NCBI GenBank assembly: GCA_031289895.1 | Contig: JAITOP010000295.1 | Span: 1 to 5,194 of the forward strand | Direction of reading: 5' to 3' | From: Prevotellaceae bacterium | Lineage (GTDB): Bacteria; Bacteroidota; Bacteroidia; Bacteroidales; UBA932 | Length of the DNA stretch: 5,194 bases | Shown here: positions 1 to 4,976 of the stretch, one piece after another | Layout of the letters: each line of letters opens with the position of its first letter | Numbering within the stretch: the stretch's first letter is position 1 | Notes under the pieces: generated by a model | What the model was told of the DNA's origin: nothing | Databases searched by the model: none | Seen by the model: the letters and a program-made list of their open reading frames with translations, nothing else | Program-made: the position numbers and the translations under genes

Positions 1-143
1 ACAAATGGACAACCTGACCGCGCCAACGATTCTAATAATGAAAAAGCGCGTATCGTTTTTTCTATCAATGTAATATTAGTAAAATTATTCGCTTTGGCAA
101 CTTGTCTTATCCATTCTTCAGAACGGCTATTGGGTTGTATCAT
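1..143 (-). CDS. abiEii: AbiEii-like nucleotidyltransferase toxin, N-terminal fragment (runs off left edge)
   Basis: Only the first 47 codons are inside the window; the gene continues beyond position 1. The translation starts MIQPNSRSEEWIRQVAK and continues with LIEKTIRAFSLLESLARSGC at residues 27-46, then PF. This segment resembles the region just before the catalytic GG-S/T nucleotidyltransferase motif of AbiEii (DUF1814) proteins; the motif itself would lie a few residues past the edge, so catalytic residues cannot be checked. Known for the family: AbiEii is the toxin of type IV toxin-antitoxin / abortive-infection systems and acts as a nucleotidyltransferase in the cytoplasm. The start ATG overlaps the stop of the upstream AbiEi-like gene as ATGA (143-140), which implies translational coupling and fits the usual antitoxin-then-toxin order. 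Too little sequence is present to tell whether the gene is intact. Confidence 0.82.
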   Translation of the reverse strand, partial: MIQPNSRSEEWIRQVAKANNFTNITLIEKTIRAFSLLESLARSGCPF

Positions 144-859
144 AAGGCATTGTTGTATAATTGTTCAACTTCGGCACGACGTCCACGACGGGTAGCATAA
201 CGCAGTAATTTACTTTTGTTTATACTATGGTCTTCTATTATATTCCGATAAAAATAACTCATCTCAACACCTTGTAAAAAGTCAAATTCTACGTCGCTGA
301 TAATATCAACCAATATTTTCTCAAGACTTGGCGTAGGAATAGTTTCAATGATTTGCATTGGCGATTCAGAAACCAATGAACGAATAATAATCGCTTCTAT
401 TCCTATTATATAGCGGTTAAATTCATCTTTGTCGGGACAGAGAAAAACACGCTTGGTTTGATTGGCATTGAGAAAATTAAAAACAGATTCCATTATCTCC
501 CGTTCCACATCCACATAAATATAATTCAGATTTGGGATATGATGCATATATGGTAATATGGTGTAACTATCCCACAAACAAAAACTTGCGAATGGAAATT
601 GCGTTTTTAGCTGTCCGTTGAGTTGTTTCAGTTCATTGGAAACAGAAATATTGAAACTTCGTTTTGAAGATAGTGGCAAGCTATAAATACCTCGGTCAAT
701 ACGTTTTAATCGTTCATTTTTAACAAGTCTATCCAATTGTTGGGATATGGATTTTATCGAAACCGTTTGAGATTGACAGCTTAGATAAACAATCAACTCT
801 TTGCGAGAGAATTGTGTCTTATTCGAGGCAAAATGTAATATGTTGTTTGTAATAATCAT
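140..859 (-). CDS. abiEi: AbiEi-like type IV antitoxin / transcriptional repressor (DUF6577-like)
   Basis: This 239-residue cytoplasmic protein has an N-terminal winged-helix region at about residues 8-62. It holds the predicted helices FSRKELIVYL (17-26) and IKSISQQLDRLVKNERL (35-51), followed by the wing RIDRGIYSLP (53-62), an arrangement typical of AbiEi antitoxins. A larger C-terminal domain follows (about 85-239), with PTPSLEKILVDI near 177-188 and a basic end LLRYATRRGRRAEVEQLY, as I recall for DUF6577 proteins found with AbiEii toxins. In characterised AbiE systems AbiEi neutralises the toxin and represses its own operon by binding inverted repeats in the promoter. A perfect 18-bp inverted repeat lies 26 bp upstream here. 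The gene overlaps the downstream toxin gene by 4 bases. The start at 859 is the first ATG after a well-formed promoter and leaves a short leader. The family call is from remembered sequence character, not a search. Confidence 0.85.
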   Translation of the reverse strand: MIITNNILHFASNKTQFSRKELIVYLSCQSQTVSIKSISQQLDRLVKNERLKRIDRGIYSLPLSSKRSFNISVSNELKQLNGQLKTQFPFASFCLWDSYTILPYMHHIPNLNYIYVDVEREIMESVFNFLNANQTKRVFLCPDKDEFNRYIIGIEAIIIRSLVSESPMQIIETIPTPSLEKILVDIISDVEFDFLQGVEMSYFYRNIIEDHSINKSKLLRYATRRGRRAEVEQLYNNAL

Positions 860-878
860 AAAACTATTTTTTAAAGCA

Positions 879-909
879 CAAAAGTACTACATTTTTGGCA
901 ATTCACAAA
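879..909 (-). promoter_or_regulatory. Bacteroidota-type promoter of the abiE operon
   Basis: On the minus strand a TTTG box (909-906) is followed after 19 bases by TACTTTTG (886-879). This is an exact match to the Bacteroidota -7 consensus TAnnTTTG with a suitable -33 box and spacing. Transcription should start a few bases further on, near 872, giving a leader of roughly 10-15 bases before the ATG at 859. The boxes are interleaved with the 18-bp inverted repeat at 885-931: one arm fills the space between the two boxes and the other lies just upstream of the -33 box. Confidence 0.75.
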
Positions 910-931
910 TTTTATTGCCAAAAATGTAGTA
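885..931. promoter_or_regulatory. Perfect 18-bp inverted repeat, probable AbiEi operator
   Basis: The left arm TACTACATTTTTGGCAAT (885-902) and right arm ATTGCCAAAAATGTAGTA (914-931) are perfect reverse complements separated by 11 bases. Centre-to-centre spacing of the arms is 29 bp. The left arm overlaps the -7 box by two bases and fills the -33/-7 spacer, so a protein bound there would block RNA polymerase. Paired inverted repeats in the promoter are the known binding sites of AbiEi repressors in other bacteria. That this one serves AbiEi is inferred from its position. As RNA it would form a hairpin, but there is no gene end nearby that would need a terminator. Confidence 0.72.
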
Positions 932-975
932 TTTTTTTGAAAAGTATAATAAATATCTGTAATTCAGTATTATAC

Positions 976-1036
976 AAACATTATGTTTCTGAAACATTAT
1001 GTTTCTAAAACATTATGTTTCAGAAACATCATTATT
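976..1036. repeat. Palindrome array A: four 16-bp-period units
   Basis: Four units start at 976, 992, 1008 and 1024, exactly 16 bp apart. The first three have the 13-bp core AAACATTATGTTT, an odd palindrome (AAACAT, T, ATGTTT), joined by CTG, CTA and CAG. The fourth is degenerate, AAACATCATTATT. The array plus four following bases (976-1040) is the reverse complement of 1317-1381 with a single mismatch (1021 against 1336), and one further pair (975/1382) extends it. No open reading frame crosses it. Confidence 0.9.
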
Positions 1037-1320
1037 GTAATATATTGTATTTTAGTTATTTATTCATAAAAATAATTATTGATACCCGCAAATTAGGGGG
1101 TATGATAAAAATTATTTATCATTAATTAGCTTATTATAAAACATTTATAAACATTATGTTTCTCAAACATTATGTTTTAGAAACATAATGTTTCAGAAAC
1201 ATAATGTTTCTAATTAATTGTATTTTAGTTATTTATTATAAAATAAAATTATTGATACCCGCAAATTAGGGGGTATGGTAAAATTATTTATCATTAATTA
1301 ACTCATTATAAAATATTTAC
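1037..1320. repeat. Two direct copies of a ~111-bp spacer with a GC-rich hairpin, flanking array B
   Basis: Copy 1 (1037-1148) and copy 2 (1210-1320) are direct repeats offset by 173 bp, with about nine in ten bases identical by eye. A 31-base core is identical in both (1074-1104 and 1247-1277). It contains the stem ATACCC ... GGGTAT with the loop GCAAATTAGG (stems 1082-1087/1098-1103 and 1255-1260/1271-1276). A run of five Gs makes this core stand out from the AT-rich surroundings. TTGTATTTTAGTTATTTATT (1045-1064 and 1218-1237) is also identical in both. The central palindromic array (1149-1209) lies between the copies. Confidence 0.88.
1149..1209. repeat. Palindrome array B: 61-bp near-perfect palindrome of four units
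   Basis: Units start at 1149, 1165, 1181 and 1197, again 16 bp apart. The first two carry AAACATTATGTTT and the last two its reverse complement AAACATAATGTTT, so the array is a palindrome centred on 1179. Apart from the three central bases TAG, only one position pair (1164 with 1194) fails to match. As single-stranded DNA or RNA it could fold into a hairpin of about 28 bp with a three-base loop. In duplex DNA it could extrude a cruciform. Confidence 0.9.
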
Positions 1321-1381
1321 AATAATGATGTTTCTCAAACATAATGTTTTAGAAACATAATGTTTCAGAAACATAATGTTT
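1321..1381. repeat. Palindrome array C: inverted copy of array A
   Basis: Units start at 1321, 1337, 1353 and 1369. The first is degenerate (AATAATGATGTTT), which is exactly the reverse complement of the degenerate last unit of array A. The other three are AAACATAATGTTT. The array ends directly against the sequence CAATTAATTGTTTCAAAGTA (1383-1402), which recurs at 1840. Together with arrays A and B it completes a block of about 407 bp in which unit orientation runs T T T x, T T A A, x A A A, where T or A is the central base of the core. Confidence 0.9.
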
Positions 1382-1382
1382 G

Positions 1383-1407
1383 CAATTAATTGTTTCAAAG
1401 TATATTA
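1383..1407 (+). repeat. Direct repeat, left copy (25 bp), bracketing the small antitoxin-like gene
   Basis: CAATTAATTGTTTCAAAGTA followed by TATTA matches 1840-1864 in 24 of 25 bases, in the same orientation. It begins with the perfect 10-bp palindrome CAATTAATTG. The two copies lie outside the promoter and terminator of the 81-residue gene, so that transcription unit sits between them like a cassette. Right after this copy lies a weaker inverted repeat, TTTCGGAAA (1414-1422) with TTTCCGAAA (1443-1451), to which I assign no role. Confidence 0.75.
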
Positions 1408-1470
1408 CTGAAATTTCGGAAAAATTTACCTGAAAATAATCATTTCCGAAAATGAACAATGCACAGGCAC

Positions 1471-1505
1471 AAAAAAATGCACGAATTAAAAATATTCGTG
1501 CATTT
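1471..1505 (-). terminator. Rho-independent terminator of the 81-residue gene
   Basis: On the minus strand the stem pairs TGCACGAAT (1478-1486) with ATTCGTGCA (1494-1502), nine perfect base pairs with a 7-base loop. Three more A-T pairs extend it to 1475-1505. A run of seven Ts (complement of 1471-1477) follows in the minus direction. It begins 14 bp after the stop codon at 1519. The plus direction has only three Ts, so it works best for the minus strand. Confidence 0.82.
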
Positions 1506-1518
1506 GTGGCAAATAAAC

Positions 1519-1764
1519 TTAGAGCTTCAAACTTTTCCGAAGCGAATTAACTGTTTCTTCCGCAAATTCTTTTGAAGCAAATCCTGCAGCGACAAGTGAT
1601 TGAGCTGCTGCTTCCAACGATTCCACAGTTATCTTCGAAGATGACTCTTTTATTTCCAGATAATACTTGTTTACATCTTCGAGTATCTCCAGATTGGTCT
1701 CTTCTAAAATTTGTTTGATAAATTTCACCTTAAACGCATCTAATTTTTGTTCTGTTTGCATCAT
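1519..1764 (-). CDS. Small antitoxin-like protein, 81 residues, no toxin partner visible
   Basis: The N-terminal half, with KLDAFKVKFIKQILEETN at 7-24 and LEILEDVNKYYLEIKES at 25-41, resembles the start of small Bacteroidota antitoxins of RelE/ParE-type modules, which pair a short conserved helix with a variable toxin-binding tail. The second half (VESLEAAAQSLVAAGFASKE, 47-66, then FAEETVNSLRKSLKL) is predicted helical and ends basic; I do not recognise it. The whole is soluble, with no signal peptide or membrane segment. Two ATG codons lie in tandem (1764 and 1761) and neither has a Shine-Dalgarno site. The gene has its own promoter and terminator. No toxin gene follows: 1407-1518 is too short and the next genes are AbiE. 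It may be an orphan antitoxin, the remnant of a pair, or an unrelated helical protein. Its reality as a gene is better supported than its function. Confidence 0.68.
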   Translation of the reverse strand: MMQTEQKLDAFKVKFIKQILEETNLEILEDVNKYYLEIKESSSKITVESLEAAAQSLVAAGFASKEFAEETVNSLRKSLKL

Positions 1765-1799
1765 TTTACTTGTATTAATTAATAATAATAATATCTATG

Positions 1800-1827
1800 C
1801 AAAATTACACATTTATTTTAATACAAA
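1800..1827 (-). promoter_or_regulatory. Probable promoter of the 81-residue gene
   Basis: On the minus strand TAATTTTG (1807-1800) is an exact match to the Bacteroidota -7 consensus TAnnTTTG. A TTTG box (1827-1824) lies 16 bases upstream, slightly closer than the 19 bases at the abiE promoter, so the -33 assignment is less certain. The predicted leader is about 30 bases of AT-rich sequence containing repeated TTA/ATT triplets. Confidence 0.55.
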
Positions 1828-1839
1828 GATTAATCATTA

Positions 1840-1864
1840 CAATTAATTGTTTCAAAGTACATTA
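1840..1864 (+). repeat. Direct repeat, right copy (25 bp)
   Basis: CAATTAATTGTTTCAAAGTA followed by CATTA is the same sequence as 1383-1407 with one difference (1860 C against 1403 T), 457 bp away in the same orientation. It lies between the promoter of the 81-residue gene and the terminator of the outer-membrane protein gene, outside both. It could be a recombination boundary, a duplicated regulatory site or a remnant of local duplication. Confidence 0.72.
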
Positions 1865-1868
1865 TAAC

Positions 1869-1904
1869 AAAAAAAAACACACTGTCGATATTATCGGCAG
1901 TGTG
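1869..1904 (-). terminator. Rho-independent terminator of the OmpP1/FadL-family gene
   Basis: The stem is formed by CACACTGTCGATA (1878-1890) and TATCGGCAGTGTG (1892-1904), 12 Watson-Crick pairs and one G-T wobble, with tight packing at the centre. In the minus direction it is followed by nine Ts (complement of 1869-1877). It ends the transcript whose last stop codon is at 1956. Confidence 0.87.
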
Positions 1905-1916
1905 CATTACCTTTTA

Positions 1917-1948
1917 TTTTCAATCAATTAATTTTCAATCAATTAATT
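1917..1948. repeat. Tandem duplication of 15 bp after the porin gene
   Basis: TTTTCAATCAATTAA occurs twice head to tail (1917-1931 and 1932-1946), followed by TT. It lies in the 3' untranslated stretch between the stop codon at 1956 and the terminator hairpin. Probably a replication-slippage product without a function of its own. Confidence 0.75.
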
Positions 1949-1955
1949 CATGTAC

Positions 1956-3503
1956 TTAAAATTTGAACCCAATGGTCGCTAAAATACGACCGACTTTTAG
2001 TTTTTCTACAGCTATATCCGGATTTGTATCGCCATTTCGTATTCTGTAATCATTAACATAATAGGGCGCAAAATGATAATCGCCCGTGTTTAATGTATAT
2101 GAAAAATCGGCAAAACAATGTTTGCCACGGAAACCTATACCGCCGGAATAAGCGTAACGACTGTAGTCCAAATCACTATCCTTATAAGGACTTTGGAAAT
2201 AGTTGAACCCTCCGCGAAGCATTATCCCGTAAGGAAGGTTAACTTCGGCGCCAACTCTCACATTTGACGAAACTTGATAGTTGTTTTTTAATCCTTCGTT
2301 ACGTCCGGAGATGAAATCGTCGCTTACAAAATCGTCATGAATACGCACTGCATTGTTTCCAACAAGTTCGTAATCAAGACTTATCAGACCTATTTTCCCG
2401 ATTATATATGCGATACCGGCTTCCATTCGGTATGGAGTTTGCAGTCGGTACTCATATAAATCGGATGGTGATTCTTCTGATTGCAGGTCGTCGGCGCCAT
2501 CTATTTTATAAACGGACTCCATTGATACCCAATACTCCCGTTCCATATTGAAAAATGTTGGCGTGTGAATTGCAACTCCTAAGCGTAAAGCATCAGTCGG
2601 GCGGTAAATGATACCGAATTTGGCATTAGCTCCAAATCCTACTGTCCGGGTGTATTCATCTCGAAGGCTTGATTGATAGCCATTTAAATTGCCGAGATAT
2701 TGCTCGCCGTATTTCAGCCGGTTTATATACTCCAAATCCTGAAGTCCGATAGTGACGCCGAATTGGAATTTGTTGGAAATATTTCCGCCGAATGACAATG
2801 TATATTCGTCATTACCACCGGATTGATACACTGTGCTATTGATATCAACCACATCGTTCGGTTCTATACCATTTTCATAATAAGCCCTGCTATCAGGGTC
2901 ATACACCATCATTTCGGTATTAAAGGCAATTGAAGTTGACCAGTCTTCCGGAAGAATATTACTAAATTCACCTTGTAGAGCATCTGCATTAAGTTTCAGG
3001 TTGTTAGCATATTGCGGGAAAAACCTTAAAACACTGTTTGGAGAGTCATAACCTCTTAATTTTGTGCTTTTATAAAAATTTGCAAGTTTGTTGTAGCCCA
3101 ATCCGAAACTAAAAGATACCAAACCTTCGGAATTTTTAGTGAGATATGTTCCGATATAGCCCAAATTGGCAAGTCCAAAACGGGTACGACTGTCGGAAAG
3201 CGATTCTTGTCTGAAATCCGTAATTGCCTTATTTATAGTTAAGGATGGTGTAATGACAAATTCCGAAGAACGGTAAGTGCCTATACCTGCGGGGTTTGTA
3301 CTTAGTGAGCCGAAATCGCCACCTAAGGCGTTAAATGCGCCTCCCATTCCTGAAAATCGGGCAGTTCCTTGGATTTCATGTGTTCCCAACTGTAGCAATT
3401 CGTCTGTTGTTTGTGCTTTCATCGAAAAAACTGTGAAAATCAACAATAACGAAACTGACCATCTTAATATTCTTATTTTCATCAAATTAACTTTTAAATT
3501 CAT
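1956..3503 (-). CDS. OmpP1/FadL/TodX-family outer-membrane transport protein
   Basis: A 515-residue beta-barrel protein of the length usual for Bacteroidota members of this family. A signal peptide covers about residues 8-31 (basic KIRILR, hydrophobic SVSLLLIFTVF, then SMKAQ before the mature TTDELLQLG). The N-terminal signature follows: ARFSGMGGAFNALGGD (48-63), then SLSTNPAGIGTYRSSEF (66-82), with the NPAG motif (70-73) seen in FadL-type plug regions. The rest alternates polar and aromatic residues as in membrane strands, and the protein ends ILATIGFKF with a terminal Phe, the usual outer-membrane insertion signal. Family members transport hydrophobic compounds such as fatty acids or toluene, and some Bacteroidota copies are annotated as hemin receptors; substrate cannot be read from sequence. 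A second in-frame ATG at 3482 (residue 8) gives a more typical signal peptide and may be the true start. It lies 88 bp after the lipoprotein gene, with no consensus promoter of its own in the gap. Confidence 0.88.
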   Translation of the reverse strand: MNLKVNLMKIRILRWSVSLLLIFTVFSMKAQTTDELLQLGTHEIQGTARFSGMGGAFNALGGDFGSLSTNPAGIGTYRSSEFVITPSLTINKAITDFRQESLSDSRTRFGLANLGYIGTYLTKNSEGLVSFSFGLGYNKLANFYKSTKLRGYDSPNSVLRFFPQYANNLKLNADALQGEFSNILPEDWSTSIAFNTEMMVYDPDSRAYYENGIEPNDVVDINSTVYQSGGNDEYTLSFGGNISNKFQFGVTIGLQDLEYINRLKYGEQYLGNLNGYQSSLRDEYTRTVGFGANAKFGIIYRPTDALRLGVAIHTPTFFNMEREYWVSMESVYKIDGADDLQSEESPSDLYEYRLQTPYRMEAGIAYIIGKIGLISLDYELVGNNAVRIHDDFVSDDFISGRNEGLKNNYQVSSNVRVGAEVNLPYGIMLRGGFNYFQSPYKDSDLDYSRYAYSGGIGFRGKHCFADFSYTLNTGDYHFAPYYVNDYRIRNGDTNPDIAVEKLKVGRILATIGFKF

Positions 3504-3528
3504 AAATATGAATGTTTAATTTTTATTT

Positions 3529-3558
3529 AAACCTCCATGAAATAAACCATGGAGGTTT
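3529..3558. terminator. Perfect 11-bp hairpin between lipoprotein and porin genes
   Basis: AAACCTCCATG (3529-3539) pairs perfectly with CATGGAGGTTT (3548-3558) across an 8-base loop. It lies 33 bp after the stop of the lipoprotein gene and 25 bp before the start of the porin gene. In the minus direction, the one both genes use, only TTT followed by AAATAAAAATT comes after the stem, so termination should be partial at best. In the plus direction there are five Ts. It may attenuate read-through or protect the upstream mRNA end. Confidence 0.62.
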
Positions 3559-3591
3559 TTGTTATTATTTACTTAATTAATTATTACTAAA

Positions 3592-4944
3592 TTATCTACG
3601 ACCGCCGCCGCTCGAACGTGAACCTCCTCCGGATGAGCCTGACGAGCCGGATGACCTGCTTGGTGCGCTACTCGAACTTGACGAGCTCGAACTCGACCTG
3701 CTTGGCGCACTGTAAGTTGATGAACTCGACGAACTGGACCTGCTTGGCGAACTTGTTGAACTCGTCGAAGTTGACGAATTTGTCGAAGTTGACCTGCTTG
3801 GCGTGTAATTTGAAGAGTTCGAGTCTGAACTGCTACTGGTTGAACGTGAGGTTCTTGACCCTTCGTTATACGATGACCTGCTTGTACTTGGTCTTGTATA
3901 AACCTGTGTGTTTTCAGATGACGAGGTAGATGCCTCTCTAGTAGAGCTTTCTCTGCCCGAAGAAGACGTGTTTTGCGTCGCTGCCTGACCTTGTGACGAA
4001 CGGGTGGGAGTACGTGTAGAATAAGCATCTACGGCACTGCCACTGTTGGTTGTAGCGCCGTTTCGGTTGAAGCTGCTGCGCGAATTGCCGGTATTAGCCC
4101 CTGCATTATCTATTCGTGTGATATTCGAACGGGACTGATTTGAGGCTGAAGTACTTGTGCCTGAACGGGAAGCGTCGGCGCTTGAGCGTACATTTGAAAC
4201 TCTGGAAACGGCTGAGGACCTGCCGGATGTTGCATATCCGGAACTGCTTCTCAGACCGCCTCTGCCTGCTCCATAAGTGGAATTGCTATTGTGGTAGTGA
4301 TTGTTGTAATAACCATCATAATAACCGCCATAATATCCGTGGTGATGTCCGTAGTAACCACCGTAATAGCCGCCATAGTAAGGATATCCCCAACTCCAGA
4401 AGGGATCCCAGTATGAATAACCCCATCCCCAGGGACGATACCAGCCGCCGTAGTATCCGCCGTAATAGCCGCCCCAGCCGCCATAATAGCCGCCATAACC
4501 ATAATACGGATATCCCCAGCCGTATCCGCCGTAACCGCCATAATAAGGCGAGCCATAGTTGTAACCCAGGTCAACCTCAATGGTATAACGTGGGTCGTCG
4601 AACATTTTCAGCTTGCGTTCGTAAGAATCGTCGTCGGCGATATCTCCACTATATAATATAGTATCTACTTCACCTTCGATTCTTAAGGTCGAAGAATTTG
4701 CCAGATAAACTTTATCTGCATCCAGATAAATAGTTTTTTCGGCAACTTTTTTTTGCGTTTGCGCCTTCAATTGTTCGGTTTGTTCATCTATTACACCTTT
4801 CTTTACCACGTCTTTTGAACTGTAATAGATGTCGTCCGAACTTGAAGCCATGTACGAAGATTTTCCGCACCCTGTAAGTAAAATCAGGATGACCGGAATA
4901 AACAATTTTACTCTCATAAAAATTCTATTTTTGATTGTTTCCAT
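3592..4944 (-). CDS. Low-complexity lipoprotein, Gly/Tyr-rich middle and Ser-rich tail
   Basis: The protein is 450 residues long. The N-terminus holds a lipoprotein signal, RVKLFIPVILILLTGC, with lipobox LTGC and the lipidated Cys at 26. Residues 30-125 form the only normal-complexity part, including QTEQLKAQTQKKVAEKTIYL (55-73) and DDPRYTIEVDLGYNY. Residues 127-218 are dominated by Gly, Tyr and Trp in GGYYGG-type repeats with aromatic and His clusters. Residues 220-450 are Ser/Thr/Arg-rich with repeated PSRS motifs. The bases after Cys encode GKSSYM, without the acidic residues of the Bacteroidota surface-export signal, so a periplasmic-facing anchor is a fair guess. Similar proteins in Bacteroidales have been labelled vitellogenin-like because of composition alone; function is unknown to me. 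The start at 4944 has a purine-rich AAAGGAAAG just upstream; an in-frame ATG at 4917 would give a shorter, classic 16-residue signal. Frames on both strands are open across the low-complexity part, but only this one has a signal peptide and continuous domain logic. Confidence 0.85.
   Translation of the reverse strand: METIKNRIFMRVKLFIPVILILLTGCGKSSYMASSSDDIYYSSKDVVKKGVIDEQTEQLKAQTQKKVAEKTIYLDADKVYLANSSTLRIEGEVDTILYSGDIADDDSYERKLKMFDDPRYTIEVDLGYNYGSPYYGGYGGYGWGYPYYGYGGYYGGWGGYYGGYYGGWYRPWGWGYSYWDPFWSWGYPYYGGYYGGYYGHHHGYYGGYYDGYYNNHYHNSNSTYGAGRGGLRSSSGYATSGRSSAVSRVSNVRSSADASRSGTSTSASNQSRSNITRIDNAGANTGNSRSSFNRNGATTNSGSAVDAYSTRTPTRSSQGQAATQNTSSSGRESSTREASTSSSENTQVYTRPSTSRSSYNEGSRTSRSTSSSSDSNSSNYTPSRSTSTNSSTSTSSTSSPSRSSSSSSSTYSAPSRSSSSSSSSSSAPSRSSGSSGSSGGGSRSSGGGRR
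3653..3884 (-). repeat. In-frame coding repeats in the Ser-rich tail (PSRS motif)
   Basis: GACCTGCTTGG on the plus strand, encoding PSR on the minus strand, occurs at 3653, 3695, 3737 and 3791, with a partial copy at 3875 (TSR). Intervals are 42, 42, 54 and 84 bases, all multiples of three, so the reading frame is kept. The corresponding prolines are residues 428, 414, 400 and 382. The spacing suggests growth and loss of a 14-residue unit by slippage or unequal recombination. Confidence 0.8.
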
Positions 4945-4976
4945 TTTATTTCTTTCCTTTGCACTGTTTTTTATAC

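Noticed and set aside
976..1381. CRISPR array
   Set aside because: Units are 13 bp with a 16-bp period, the gaps are 3 bases rather than unique spacers, orientation switches within the block, and no cas gene is visible.
976..1381. Type III toxin-antitoxin repeat RNA (toxI-like)
   Set aside because: Tandem repeats next to a toxin gene raised the idea, but no ToxN-like protein is present, the repeat block is 45 bp upstream of the abiE operator rather than in front of a ToxN gene, and the units are palindromes of mixed orientation.
975..1382. Insertion sequence or transposon with inverted ends
   Set aside because: The outer arrays are inverted copies, but the interior has no transposase frame, and I see no convincing target-site duplication outside 975 and 1382. 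A non-coding palindromic element remains possible.
1414..1451. Inverted repeat TTTCGGAAA / TTTCCGAAA as a second terminator
   Set aside because: The arms are 9 bp with a 20-base loop, have no T-run on either side, and a much better terminator for the same gene lies at 1471-1505.
3277..3519. Plus-strand open frame of 80 codons
   Set aside because: It is antisense to the conserved N-terminal signature of the OmpP1/FadL-family gene and has no promoter or start context.
3573..4028. Open frame of 151 codons on the minus strand, rich in Arg/Gln/His
   Set aside because: It is a shifted reading of the repetitive Ser-rich tail of the lipoprotein; low-complexity codons keep other frames open. No signal, domain or start context supports it.
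4140..4661. Plus-strand open frame of 173 codons, rich in Arg/Asn/His
   Set aside because: It is antisense to the Gly/Tyr-rich region, where GGN and TAY codons read as CCN and RTA, leaving few stops. The same explains the minus-strand frame at 4251-4580 and the plus-strand frame at 3618-3929.
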